Source: Rossellomorea orangium
GTDB lineage: Bacteria > Bacillota > Bacilli > Bacillales > Bacillaceae_B
NCBI RefSeq assembly: GCF_019334305.1
Contig: NZ_JAHWGH010000008.1
Coordinates: 62,001 to 126,000, forward strand
DNA length: 64,000 bases
Reading direction: 5' to 3'
Below the pieces are notes generated by a model. The model was not told the origin of the DNA. It saw only the letters and a list, made by a program, of their open reading frames with translations, and did no database searches. Made by a program: the position numbers and the translations under genes. How positions within the stretch are numbered: position 1 is the first letter of the stretch; each line of letters opens with the position of its first letter. Positions 45,518 to 54,060 of this stretch are shown here, in pieces.

Positions 45518-45704
45518 TCCCATTCCAAAATAAACATTGATGCCTCGCGTTTTGAACAGCCCTTTCTAGGAGGCGTTCTTGTATTTACTCTCCAAAAATC
45601 GAGGTCCGTCCCTCTAAGCAGTTTATTTTTATTTCAGGGGATGGTAGTGGGATAATGGTGGGCACATACTAAGGGAAATACATATGGAAAGGGGAGTGTT
45701 GGGA

Positions 45705-46682
45705 ATGAAGTTGAGTGTGTTGGATCAGTCTGTGATATCGAGGGGGGAGGATGCAGAGACTGCGTTGAGGAATACGGTTCGTCTTGCCAGGAGAACGGAG
45801 GAACTGGGGTATACACGGTTTTGGGTGGCGGAGCATCATAATACGAATGGTCTCGCAGGCTCTGCTCCCCAGGTGTTGATTTCACATATTGCGTCCATGA
45901 CGGATTCAATCAGGGTCGGGTCTGGGGGTGTCCTGCTTCCCCAATACAGCCCTTATAAGATTGCAGAGGACTTCAAGGTGTTAGAAACTCTTTTTCCTAA
46001 TCGGATTGATCTTGGAATTGGGCGTTCGCCCGGGGGTTCATATGAGACAAGACTGGCTCTCACGGATGGGTTGAAAAAAAGTATGAATGAGTTTACAGGA
46101 CAAGTGGCAGCATTACAGGATTATTTGCATCTCTCTCCGGATCAATCAGTAAAGGCGTATCCCGACGTAACGGCTCCTCCACTCCCATGGATACTTGGGA
46201 TCACTCATCGTGGTGCCCGGGTGGCAGCTGAAAAGGGTACGGCTTTTACGTTTGGTCACTTCATCAATCCGGTAAATGGGAAAAGGGCGCTGGATTATTA
46301 TCATTCTCACTTTCAGCCTTCTCACTCCTTATCTCAACCTAAGAGTAATGTGTGTATCTTTGTTGTTTGTGCTCCTACCCAGGCGGAAGCAGAAGAAATA
46401 GCGCTTACCCAGGATTTGTGGCTATTGGCTGTAGAGAAGGGAAGGGACACCGAAATTCCTGCAAAGGAAGAAGCGAAGGCAAGGGTACTATCAGATTTTG
46501 AGAAAGAAAAAGTAAAAGAAAACAGGAGAAGAACCATCATAGGGACTCCCCAAAAAGTGAAGGAAGAGCTCGAGATGCTAAGTGAAGTGTATCAAACCGA
46601 TGAATTTATGATCATATCTAATGTAGCGAAATTCGAAGATAAATTAAGGTCATATGAGTTAGTGGCTGAGGCTGTTCTTTAG
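45705..46682 (+). CDS. LLM-class flavin-dependent oxidoreductase
   Basis: A 325-residue luciferase-like monooxygenase family protein. It begins KLSVLDQSVISRGEDAETAL and has RFWVAEHHNTNGLAGSAPQVL, GSGGVLLPQYSPYKIAEDF and FPNRIDLGIGRSPGG, all typical of the YwcH/YddN-like group. It should use reduced FMN to oxidise an unknown organic substrate. The ATG at 45705 lies about 8 nt behind AGGGGAG; the earlier in-frame ATG at 45684 has no site. Confidence 0.88.
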   Translation: MKLSVLDQSVISRGEDAETALRNTVRLARRTEELGYTRFWVAEHHNTNGLAGSAPQVLISHIASMTDSIRVGSGGVLLPQYSPYKIAEDFKVLETLFPNRIDLGIGRSPGGSYETRLALTDGLKKSMNEFTGQVAALQDYLHLSPDQSVKAYPDVTAPPLPWILGITHRGARVAAEKGTAFTFGHFINPVNGKRALDYYHSHFQPSHSLSQPKSNVCIFVVCAPTQAEAEEIALTQDLWLLAVEKGRDTEIPAKEEAKARVLSDFEKEKVKENRRRTIIGTPQKVKEELEMLSEVYQTDEFMIISNVAKFEDKLRSYELVAEAVL

Positions 46683-46740
46683 TCATGTCCTGCCAAATGC
46701 ATATAAGCGCCTCACTCATCATCAGCTCTGAAAATAGGAA

Positions 46741-46783
46741 AAGGAACCCGATTTCCTGCAGTGGCAAGCGGGTTCCTCTTTAA
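46741..46783 (+). terminator. Terminator after the LLM oxidoreductase gene
   Basis: AAGGAACCCG / CGGGTTCCTCTTT hairpin. Confidence 0.82.
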
Positions 46784-46794
46784 GTTGTATGATA

Positions 46795-47052
46795 TTAATA
46801 ATAATAGGGGTATGGAGGATAACCATAATAAGGTGGCGGATATCCATAACCGTACCCATATCCATAACCAGGGCTCAATAATGCCGCTCCCAATAATCCT
46901 CCCGCAAGTCCGCCTACAAATGGGCTGAAGCCGAATCCAAACGGGCGTCTTCCGAATCCGCCATATCCAAATCCGGGTCTCCGTCCGATCGGGCGACGAA
47001 AATCACCATAATTCATAAAGTGCTCGCTGCTTACTGTCTGAAAACCATTCAA
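46795..47052 (-). CDS. Gly/Tyr/Pro-rich small protein, probably spore- or surface-associated
   Basis: An 85-residue low-complexity protein. It has a basic Gly/Arg/Phe-rich segment (RRPGFGYGGFGRRPFGFGF), then a short hydrophobic glycine-rich stretch (GGLAGGLLGAALL) and a tail of GYGYGYGYG and PYYGYPPYPYYY. Such composition is common in spore coat proteins of bacilli; the role is inferred. The start is TTG at 47052 with GAGGAGG 9 nt upstream. A shorter form from the ATG at 47016 is possible. Confidence 0.7.
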   Translation of the reverse strand: MNGFQTVSSEHFMNYGDFRRPIGRRPGFGYGGFGRRPFGFGFSPFVGGLAGGLLGAALLSPGYGYGYGYGYPPPYYGYPPYPYYY

Positions 47053-47211
47053 AGCATAAAACCTCCTCTCTATCTAGGTTATGAGTATTCTTTCCACACC
47101 GAAATGGTATGGGCGTTAACCCATATAGAGAGATTTTATGAAAATGTACCCAGTTTGGAGGCTCAAGAAGGATCTGCTTTTATCGGGAAAATCCTTCTTA
47201 AATAATCATTG

Positions 47212-47243
47212 ATGTAGAGCAAATGATGCTAGTTGCTCTACAT
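47212..47243 (-). terminator. Hairpin behind the repetitive-protein gene
   Basis: Perfect 11-bp stem ATGTAGAGCAA / TTGCTCTACAT, without a strong T-run on the minus strand, so a weak terminator or mRNA-stabilising structure. Confidence 0.5.
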
Positions 47244-47268
47244 TCTGAAGAGAATATGTAAAGCAACT

Positions 47269-47811
47269 TCAAGTAGAGGAATCTTTAGTTTGAACGAGTG
47301 CTGATATAATGGCTCCAATCGCTTGAATCCAGCTTCCAACGACGTTAATATTCCCGCTGTCTCTATTATTTAATTCGAGGATGCCGGAGATGGCTTGAAG
47401 GGAGTTACCGATGATCTGGAGAAGATTCCCATATATCGAATAAAGGACATCAAGAGAATGTTCTTCATTAAAGGAATCGTAAAGAGCGGCAGATCCCCCT
47501 AATGCCTGAAGGAGGTTCCCTTTGATATTAAGCTCTTGCTTGATGATATCATTAAAATCAATCACAATTCCGGCAATGACGGTTACGTTTCCTACGGCTT
47601 GAATTTCATTTCCGGCTTTCGTCAGCGAGAAGTCCTCAATGGCATCTGCTTCAAGGGCATTCCCGGTTGCCTGTAATTCATTTCCTATGAGATTGAACGA
47701 CCTTAATGTATCTTTTGGGATACTCTTGATCGGGGTGCTGCCAATCGCTGCAATAACAGTCCCGATGGCCGCGACCCAGGCTCCAAACGTGGCTTTTTGC
47801 TCATTGCTCAT
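47269..47811 (-). CDS. Repetitive small protein with GN-x-LQA-x-GN repeats (DUF6944-like)
   Basis: A 180-residue protein built of repeats of about 25-35 residues, each containing a variant of GNxLQAxGN: GNELQATGNALEA, GNEIQAVGN, GNLLQALGG, GNLLQIIGNSLQA and GSWIQAIGA. The protein is hydrophobic to amphipathic with no clear signal peptide. I associate it with the DUF6944 repetitive family of bacilli; function unknown. The ATG at 47811 follows GTAGGCGA. It is transcribed alone. Confidence 0.72.
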   Translation of the reverse strand: MSNEQKATFGAWVAAIGTVIAAIGSTPIKSIPKDTLRSFNLIGNELQATGNALEADAIEDFSLTKAGNEIQAVGNVTVIAGIVIDFNDIIKQELNIKGNLLQALGGSAALYDSFNEEHSLDVLYSIYGNLLQIIGNSLQAISGILELNNRDSGNINVVGSWIQAIGAIISALVQTKDSST

Positions 47812-47869
47812 AGTATAATCGCCTACTTTGTAGTTCTTAGATATTGTATACAACAGGGCGATTATGTGT

Positions 47870-48952
47870 TCATTCCCACCATTTCGAAGACGGTAAGCTA
47901 TCTCCCTTCACAAGGAAAGTCTCCCCGATCTTCGGGGTGGCAATGGGAACATTCAGTTCCTCTCCTCTCCTGGTCACCCGGTTTATGGGATCTGTCCATT
48001 CATGAAAGGATAGTGTGAATGCCCCCCAATGAATGGGCAAGAGTGTTTTTCCTTTTACATCGAGGTGAGCCTCTACCGTCTCTTCGGGAAGCATATGAAT
48101 CGGTGCCCATCTAGGATCGTATTGACCGCATTCCATGAGGGTCAAATCAAATGGTCCATACTGTTCCCCGATTTCCTTGAAGTGAGGACCGAATCCGCTA
48201 TCCCCGCTAAAAAAGATTTTAGAAGAGGAGCCGATGATACACCAAGAACACCATAAAGAAGCGTTACGATCATGCAAGCTTCGCCCGGAGAAATGCCTGG
48301 CAGGAGTGCAGGCCAGTGTAAGGCCATTCCACTCCATCTCGTCCCACCAATCAAGCTCTACGATATGATCAGTCTCCACTCCCCACCGCTCCAAATGACT
48401 TCCCACCCCAAGCGGTACAAAGAATTGGTTCACTTTTTTCTTAAGCTTTCGAATCGTGCCGTAATCGAGATGATCGTAATGGTCATGGGAGAAAATCACC
48501 GCATCAATCGAAGGAAGCTCATCGATTTGAAATGGCAGCTCCTTACTGTACCTTTTTCCACCTATCCACTGGAATGGAGAGGGGGATCTTCCAAACATGG
48601 GATCAAGTAATAACCTCCTCCCATCGATTTCAATCATAGAGGCAGAGTGCCCGAACCACGTTACATTCGTAACACCCGGAGGATGGTCTATGGAAGGAAA
48701 GGCTACTCTTGGAATATCATCAGCGGGTTTGCGATTAGCGTTTCTCTTTGCCAGATCGCGAACCATCGATACGGTCGAAGAAAAGCTGGAATCCATAGAT
48801 GTGGGGACTGAATTTTGAAATGAGCCTTTTGAATATTGAGGAGATAAGCGCACTCTCTCCACGGATGGCTTTCTACCAAATGCGGGATAATACCGTACAG
48901 CCAGGAAACCGGTCAAAATGATTGCAAAGATCAATACTAGAGTAATAAGCAT
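47870..48952 (-). CDS. Membrane-anchored MBL-fold metallo-hydrolase (NAPE-PLD-like)
   Basis: A 360-residue protein. Residues 1-20 form a membrane anchor, and a metallo-beta-lactamase domain starts near residue 95 (TWFGHSASMIEIDGRRLLLDP). The metal motif HDHYDHLD and later PARHFSGR, FSGDSGFGPHF and LPIHWGAF match the NAPE-PLD/UlaG-like branch. A hydrolase of phosphodiesters or lipids at the membrane is likely, but the substrate is unknown. AAGGAG lies 7 nt before the ATG. Confidence 0.87.
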   Translation of the reverse strand: MLITLVLIFAIILTGFLAVRYYPAFGRKPSVERVRLSPQYSKGSFQNSVPTSMDSSFSSTVSMVRDLAKRNANRKPADDIPRVAFPSIDHPPGVTNVTWFGHSASMIEIDGRRLLLDPMFGRSPSPFQWIGGKRYSKELPFQIDELPSIDAVIFSHDHYDHLDYGTIRKLKKKVNQFFVPLGVGSHLERWGVETDHIVELDWWDEMEWNGLTLACTPARHFSGRSLHDRNASLWCSWCIIGSSSKIFFSGDSGFGPHFKEIGEQYGPFDLTLMECGQYDPRWAPIHMLPEETVEAHLDVKGKTLLPIHWGAFTLSFHEWTDPINRVTRRGEELNVPIATPKIGETFLVKGDSLPSSKWWE

Positions 48953-49031
48953 GGATAGTCTCCTTTTCGTTCAATATCTTTTACTATCTCAGATTCGCGT
49001 GAACCTGTCCAAAACGAAGCCCGATGTACAT

Positions 49032-49085
49032 TTAAGAATTAATTAAGGATTCCGTTAAGATTCCATAAGGTTTGTTTTTTATACT
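49032..49085 (+). promoter_or_regulatory. Direct repeats and promoter of the DM13-TCS-MsrAB operon
   Basis: TTAAGAATT (49032), TTAAGGATTCC (49043) and TTAAGATTCC (49055) are direct repeats about one helical turn apart, the usual layout for OmpR-type regulators. TATACT (49080-49085) is a possible -10 box. The last repeat lies where the -35 box would be, fitting activation by the response regulator encoded downstream. Confidence 0.5.
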
Positions 49086-49107
49086 ACAGTTAATCGGGAT
49101 AGAGAGG

Positions 49108-49620
49108 ATGATCGTATTGAAGAGATGGGTTATTGGAATCGTTGCAGCAGGGGTTTTGGGAGTGGGGTGGTGGCTCGTTTCACCGCTTTTCTTCGACAAG
49201 GTTGTCAACGAATCACCTGTAGCTACTAATATGAAAGAGAATGAAGACGGGATGATGAAAGAAACCGACTCATCTTCGCCAGACGCCATGACAAACGATA
49301 CAATGAAAGTAAATGAACTCATGGGAACGTTTAAAGGGGCGGATTCTGATCACGTGGCCAAAGGGAGCGTGATGGTTTCTGAACAACATGTTCGATTGGA
49401 AAATTTTGAAGTGACCAATGGGCCGGATCTTTACGTTTACTTAGTAGGGGCGGATCAAGAAACCGCAGAAGGAATTTCTCTTGGCAAATTAAAAGGAAAC
49501 ATCGGTAATCAAAATTATGAGATCCCTAATAATAAAGCGACAGCGGGGATGAAGATCGTGATTTGGTGTAAACAATTCAATGTAGATTTTGGTATTGCTG
49601 AATTACGTACTGGCATGTAA
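49108..49620 (+). CDS. Membrane-anchored DM13 domain protein
   Basis: A 170-residue protein with an N-terminal membrane anchor (RWVIGIVAAGVLGVGWWLV), a Met/Asp/Ser-rich linker (about 35-70) and a DM13 domain at the C-terminal 100 residues (GTFKGADSDHVAKGSVMV, NGPDLYVYLVG, MKIVIWCKQFNVDFGIAEL). DM13 domains have been proposed to act in electron transfer through a conserved cysteine, here in the IWCKQF motif. It is the first gene of a five-gene operon. ATG 49108 is listed; TTG 49117, 9 nt behind GAGG, is an alternative start. Confidence 0.85.
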   Translation: MIVLKRWVIGIVAAGVLGVGWWLVSPLFFDKVVNESPVATNMKENEDGMMKETDSSSPDAMTNDTMKVNELMGTFKGADSDHVAKGSVMVSEQHVRLENFEVTNGPDLYVYLVGADQETAEGISLGKLKGNIGNQNYEIPNNKATAGMKIVIWCKQFNVDFGIAELRTGM

Positions 49621-49633
49621 AGGGGCGTTCAAC

Positions 49634-50338
49634 GTGGCAAAAAAAGTGCTGTTGGTAGACGATGAAGAAAATATCGTGGATGTTTGTTCACGCTATCTTA
49701 TACGGGAGGGATATGATGTAAGCACGGCCTCCAACGGAATAGAAGCAATCAAACGGTATCATTCATTCAATCCGGATATTGTGATCCTTGACATCATGAT
49801 GCCTGAAATGGATGGTTGGCAGGTAGCAGAAAAAATAAGGGAAGATCATGACACACCGATCATCATGCTGACAGCACTAGGTCAAGAGAAGGACCGGATT
49901 TATGGTCTCACGATAGGTGCAGACGATTATGTCACGAAACCATTCAGTCCCCGTGAGCTGTTACTTCGGGTCAAAAACGTATTACGAAGAACCTATTCAG
50001 CAGCTGCGGAAGAGCAACAGGATGTTCTTAAGTGGAAGGACCTTCAGATTGACCGGAATAAACGGACAGTGGTTTCACACGGATTCGAAGTCGAGATGAC
50101 CGTGAAGGAGTTTGAACTATTATCTCTGCTGGCTCAACATCCTTCACAGGTTTTCTCGAAATCACAGCTGATAGAAACATTATGGGGATATGAATATATG
50201 GGAGATGCCAATACAATCAACGTCCATATCCGCAGGCTGAGGGAGAAAATCGAGAAGGATCCTTCCGAGCCCCGGTGGATCAAAACCGTATGGGGAATCG
50301 GATATAAATTTGAAGGGGAGCATCATGATGAAGATTAG
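49634..50338 (+). CDS. OmpR-family response regulator
   Basis: A 234-residue response regulator. The receiver domain has acidic residues Asp9/Asp10, phospho-acceptor Asp53 in LDIMMP, and the conserved Lys in VTKPFSPREL. The winged-helix DNA-binding domain starts near 135 and ends in the typical INVHIRRLREKIE and WGIGYKFE. The start is GTG at 49634 with AGGGGCG 6 nt upstream. It lies 13 nt behind the DM13 gene and overlaps the kinase gene by 14 nt. It probably acts on the TTAAG repeats upstream of its own operon. Confidence 0.93.
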   Translation: MAKKVLLVDDEENIVDVCSRYLIREGYDVSTASNGIEAIKRYHSFNPDIVILDIMMPEMDGWQVAEKIREDHDTPIIMLTALGQEKDRIYGLTIGADDYVTKPFSPRELLLRVKNVLRRTYSAAAEEQQDVLKWKDLQIDRNKRTVVSHGFEVEMTVKEFELLSLLAQHPSQVFSKSQLIETLWGYEYMGDANTINVHIRRLREKIEKDPSEPRWIKTVWGIGYKFEGEHHDED

Positions 50339-51377
50339 AACTCTCCTAATTTTGGCCAACACGATTTCCCTGGGAGTGATTCTTGCTTTCCTTACCATAT
50401 CGTATGTCCAAATGTTCATTTCAACCGATATAATCATTCTTCTTTCACTTATTACATTGGGAGCAGGTCTTCTATCTTTTGCCGTGAATCTGATGATTAC
50501 ATCCCCCTTATTAAAATCCGTGAAACAGATGAGCAGGGAGGCGGGGAGGATGGCTGACGGCGACTTTGATGTGAAGGTGACAGAAGCGGGACCACAGGAA
50601 ATCAAAGAGCTCGCGGCTAACTTTAATCATATGTCCTCAAGGATCGAAGGCATGTTTGGTGAATTAAAGGAATCGGAAAAATTCAAAAGTGAACTCATTG
50701 CCAATGTATCTCATGATCTCAGGACACCGTTGTCATCCATCCACTCCTTTGTAGCGGCATTGAATGATGACATCATTGAAGATCCGGAGACACGGAAAAG
50801 ATATTTTGAAACGATTTTAACGGAAACGGAAAAGTTAAGTCTTTTGATTGAAGAAGTGCTGGAGTTTTCTCAGCTTGAAAACAGAAAGCTTGCTTGGAAT
50901 CCATCTCCTGCTCCAATTGATCAGTTGTTGATTGATACCATTCAGCAGTTCGAACAAAAAATACAGGAGAAAGGGATAGAGGTGAAAGTGGAATACGATG
51001 AGAATCTCCCTATGATCCCGTTAATGCCTGTTCATATCAAGAGGGTGATGACCAACCTGATCCAAAACGCACTTTCTTTTTCATCCCCCCGCACCTCACT
51101 GGAGATAAGGGCAGTAACACGAAAGGAACAAATGGAATTCTCAGTGACAGACGAGGGGAAGGGAGTTCCCATTGAAGAACAGGGTTCTATCTTTGAGCGA
51201 TTCTACCGGGTAGAGAAATCCCGTAACAAAGAGGGAGGGGGATCAGGCCTCGGATTATCTATCTGTAAGGAAATCATCGACCTTCACGGTGGTGAAATTG
51301 GTGTGGAAAGCGATGGATATTCTGGCAGCACCTTTTGGTTTCGAATACCTATAGAAAGTAGCAAGGAGGAGAGATGA
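50325..51377 (+). CDS. Sensor histidine kinase with almost no extracytoplasmic domain
   Basis: A 350-residue kinase. Two membrane helices (about 8-29 and 37-58) are separated by only a few residues, so the sensor lies within the membrane or needs a partner. A HAMP linker follows ([10 protein letters not shown]), then the dimerisation domain with phospho-acceptor His130 in VSHDLRTPL, and the ATPase domain with N, G1 and G2 boxes ([26 protein letters not shown]). The DM13 protein next door is a candidate partner. AGGGGAG lies 5-8 nt before ATG 50325/50328. The 3' end overlaps msrAB (ATGA). Confidence 0.92.
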   Translation: MMKIRTLLILANTISLGVILAFLTISYVQMFISTDIIILLSLITLGAGLLSFAVNLMITSPLLKSVKQMSREAGRMADGDFDVKVTEAGPQEIKELAANFNHMSSRIEGMFGELKESEKFKSELIANVSHDLRTPLSSIHSFVAALNDDIIEDPETRKRYFETILTETEKLSLLIEEVLEFSQLENRKLAWNPSPAPIDQLLIDTIQQFEQKIQEKGIEVKVEYDENLPMIPLMPVHIKRVMTNLIQNALSFSSPRTSLEIRAVTRKEQMEFSVTDEGKGVPIEEQGSIFERFYRVEKSRNKEGGGSGLGLSICKEIIDLHGGEIGVESDGYSGSTFWFRIPIESSKEER

Positions 51378-52516
51378 TGAAAAAATTAATGCTTGGCCTC
51401 GGATTACTTTTAGTAGTGGGTCTTGGGGCTTTCTTCGGACCGAAACTGTATGCAAGCCTAACTCAGAAATCATTGGGCAGTGAAGCGGTAACGAACAAGG
51501 TCGATGAAAACCATGCACTCGCCACCTTTGCAGGGGGATGCTTCTGGTGTATGGAACCGCCCTTTGAAAAACTGGACGGCGTTTACTCAGTCATTTCAGG
51601 ATACACAGGAGGAGAAGAAAAAAATCCGACCTATGACGAAGTATCCTCTAAACAAACGGGACATGTAGAAGCTGTTCAAATCGAATATGATCCCGATGTG
51701 ATATCGTATGAACAATTATTAACGATCTTCTGGAGACAGATTGATCCGACGGATGCCGGAGGACAATTTGTCGACCGGGGACCTCAATACGTGAGCGGGA
51801 TTTTCTATCATAGCGAAGAACAAATGAAAGCCGCTCAGGAGTCTAAGAAGGAATTGGCAGACTCAGGACCTTTTAAAGAAGAGGTTGTAACAGAAATCAA
51901 ACCGGCTAAAACGTTCTACAAAGCAGAAGAGTACCATCAGGATTATTATAAGAAAAATAAATTAAGCTATAAATTCTACAGAAGCAATTCAGGAAGGGAT
52001 GATTTTCTGGATGAGGCCTGGGGGAAAGATAGGCATATCAAACTCGAAACCAACTCCCTTTATCCTTCCTATACGGATGATGAATTAAAAGAAAAGCTGA
52101 CGGAACTCCAATACAAAGTCACTCAGGAAGAGGCAACTGAAGAAGCCTTCAAGAATGAATATTGGGATAACAAGGATGAGGGGATCTATGTTGACATAGT
52201 CTCAGGTGAACCTCTTTTCAGCTCGAAGGATAAATACAAGAGTGGAACAGGATGGCCAAGTTTCACCAAACCACTCGTGGAAGACAATATTGTTGAAGTA
52301 GAGGACCGCAAGTTGTTCATGGTTCGTACGGAGGTCAGAAGTAGACACGCAGACTCCCATTTGGGTCATGTATTCGAAGATGGACCCGAGCCTACAGGAT
52401 TGAGATACTGTATGAATTCAGCAGCACTCCAATTCATCCCGAAAGATGAATTGGAAGAGCAGGGTTACGGTGAGTTTGTATCAGAATTTGAAAGTGATGA
52501 GGAGGAGGCGTCATGA
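51374..52516 (+). CDS. msrAB: Membrane-anchored MsrA-MsrB fusion
   Basis: A 380-residue bifunctional peptide methionine sulfoxide reductase. The N-terminal segment ([19 protein letters not shown]) is a signal anchor, which places the enzyme outside the membrane. MsrA repairs the S-form, with catalytic Cys56 in GGCFWCME. MsrB repairs the R-form, with Cys346 in RYCMNSAAL. Many MsrB domains have SGCGWPSF; here it is SGTGWPSF (Thr292), so that cysteine is missing. The zinc CxxC pairs are also absent. Reducing power must come through the membrane or from an outside thioredoxin-like protein. It overlaps its neighbours on both sides by 4 nt. Confidence 0.93.
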   Translation: MMKKLMLGLGLLLVVGLGAFFGPKLYASLTQKSLGSEAVTNKVDENHALATFAGGCFWCMEPPFEKLDGVYSVISGYTGGEEKNPTYDEVSSKQTGHVEAVQIEYDPDVISYEQLLTIFWRQIDPTDAGGQFVDRGPQYVSGIFYHSEEQMKAAQESKKELADSGPFKEEVVTEIKPAKTFYKAEEYHQDYYKKNKLSYKFYRSNSGRDDFLDEAWGKDRHIKLETNSLYPSYTDDELKEKLTELQYKVTQEEATEEAFKNEYWDNKDEGIYVDIVSGEPLFSSKDKYKSGTGWPSFTKPLVEDNIVEVEDRKLFMVRTEVRSRHADSHLGHVFEDGPEPTGLRYCMNSAALQFIPKDELEEQGYGEFVSEFESDEEEAS

Positions 52517-53157
52517 GTTCAGCAACATTGAGGTCGACTCCCTTTATGGAAGATTTGTCAGGGAGGCTCGTAAACTACTCAAAAAAAGAGGTGATCTATC
52601 AGCCTTTTTCTTTGAGCAAGAATCTTTATATGATCCAATCGGGAAAAATAAAACTTTATAAGAATAGTGAGGATGGCCGAAAAACCATACTGATTGTTCT
52701 TGGGGAAGGTGAATTCTTCAGTAATATACCACGCTTTAGTTTAGACGATGACGGTGTATATGCAGAAGCGATCGATACAGTGGTAGTCCGGGTGATCTCT
52801 AATAAACAGGTGGAGCGCATTGGGGTCACACATCAACCGACCTTGACTGAATTATATTCTGCCCTCAATCAGCATATGAAACAGAGGAGTATATTCCTTG
52901 AACGTATTATGTTTGCCCCCGTCAAAGAAAGAATCCTTCATCTCATGACCTTCCTGATGCCTCGTTTTGGAGAAATGAAAGGAAATTATATGAAAATCAA
53001 TGTTCCTCTTACCCACCAGGATATCGCAAGCTTCATCGGATCTACAAGGGAAACCGTTACCAGCCTGACGAAACAACTCATATCCGAAGGTCACATCCAG
53101 AAAATCGATAAGTATTATCATATTATGAAAGGGGCAGATTTCAGCATCGGTGTGTGA
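52513..53157 (+). CDS. Crp/Fnr-family transcription regulator
   Basis: A 214-residue regulator with a cyclic-nucleotide-type beta-barrel (about 20-110, [23 protein letters not shown]) and a C-terminal winged helix ([20 protein letters not shown]). It contains no cysteine, so it cannot hold an iron-sulfur cluster like Fnr. The recognition-helix pattern STRETV is like that of CRP, whose half-site is TGTGA. It overlaps msrAB by 4 nt (ATGA) and closes the operon. The effector is unknown. Confidence 0.88.
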   Translation: MSSATLRSTPFMEDLSGRLVNYSKKEVIYQPFSLSKNLYMIQSGKIKLYKNSEDGRKTILIVLGEGEFFSNIPRFSLDDDGVYAEAIDTVVVRVISNKQVERIGVTHQPTLTELYSALNQHMKQRSIFLERIMFAPVKERILHLMTFLMPRFGEMKGNYMKINVPLTHQDIASFIGSTRETVTSLTKQLISEGHIQKIDKYYHIMKGADFSIGV

Positions 53158-53180
53158 TAAGAGGTACGGGGATTTTTAAG

Positions 53181-53218
53181 AGGGCTACTGCGGAAGCTTG
53201 TGACGCAGTAGCCTTTTT
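53181..53218 (+). terminator. Terminator of the DM13-TCS-MsrAB-Crp operon
   Basis: GGCTACTGCG / CGCAGTAGCC with eleven-nt loop and five T. Confidence 0.9.
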
Positions 53219-53221
53219 AGT

Positions 53222-53632
53222 TTATTTTTTTGTGTAATTAAGGTCCCAGGTGATGCCGAAAGGATCCTTTACCTTGGCATAGATCGCGCCCCAGAACGTA
53301 TCTTGAAGCTCCATTACGACGTTTCCTTTTTCAGTTAATCGTTTGTAATAAGTATGGATGTCCTCTTCACTTTCCAGTTCGAGGACAAGTGAAATATGAT
53401 TGCCCACAGTCGGGGCTTGGCCAGGAAAGCTGTCAGATATCATAAAGAAAAGCTCTCCTTTTTTAAATTGAGCGTGCATGATGTGATCTGAAATTTCAGG
53501 AGGACTCGGAAAATCTGCCTCGCCGAATGTCTGGATCCCCAGCGCTTCCCCTTCGAATACTTCTTTGTAGTACTCCAATGCGTCTCTTGCCTGCCCATCA
53601 AAACTAAAATAAGGTGTAGCTTGATGTTTCAT
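53222..53632 (-). CDS. VOC/PhnB-like glyoxalase-fold protein 2
   Basis: A 136-residue paralogue of the protein at 2747-3169. It has the same build: ATPYFSFDGQARDALEYY near the start, GNHISLVLELESEED, MELQDTFWGAIYAKVKDPFGITWDLNY at the end. The substrate is unknown. The ATG at 53632 lies 6 nt behind GGAGTGG, and the upstream in-frame ATG is within or before that site. Confidence 0.84.
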   Translation of the reverse strand: MKHQATPYFSFDGQARDALEYYKEVFEGEALGIQTFGEADFPSPPEISDHIMHAQFKKGELFFMISDSFPGQAPTVGNHISLVLELESEEDIHTYYKRLTEKGNVVMELQDTFWGAIYAKVKDPFGITWDLNYTKK

Positions 53633-53799
53633 CAATTTCCACTCCAATACCGATGAATTTTTGTACTCTTTTATTATAGAACAAGAGTGTGATTAAATAC
53701 AAGAACAAACGTTCGGTTACCACCGAAAAAAAAGAGGTTGGAACATAATATAATTTATACACTCTAAAGACGACGAACAAAAAGATCACGTGGTACACC

Positions 53800-53931
53800 G
53801 CTTTTGATTTCCGTGCAAGACTCCGCTTTTCTCGGGCGGAAGGCGAGCCTCCTCACAGCTTGCGCTCCTGCGGGGTCTCACCCATTACGCTTTTCCCGCA
53901 GGAGTCTACGTCTTGCACTCCAATCAAAAGC
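53800..53931. repeat. Large palindromic intergenic element, copy C
   Basis: A 132-nt element with 22-nt arms: GCTTTTGATT-TCC-GTGCAAGAC on the left and its near-complement on the right (only the middle three bases unpaired). The interior has CGAGCCTCCTCACAGC, CTGCGGGGTCTCACC and CCGCAGGAGTCTACG, shared with the elements at 28194 and 28480. Confidence 0.8.
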
Positions 53932-53975
53932 TAGAATCTGCTTAATACAGAGACTGAGCTTTAGCACTGAAAATC

Positions 53976-54024
53976 AAAAATCCGAACGGAGAGATTTTTA
54001 TCAAATCACTCGTTCGGATTTTTC
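53976..54024. terminator. Terminator-like hairpin downstream of ohr
   Basis: Perfect 13-bp arms AAAAATCCGAACG / CGTTCGGATTTTT separated by 22 nt. On the minus strand it lies 37 nt behind the ohr stop codon. Confidence 0.75.
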
Positions 54025-54060
54025 TTTAGCTGAAATCCTTTTGTCTCAGCCTCTACGGAA

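Noticed and set aside
47107-47205. 33-codon frame between the Gly/Tyr-rich and repetitive-protein genes
   Set aside because: No ribosome binding site, and it runs through an intergenic hairpin region.
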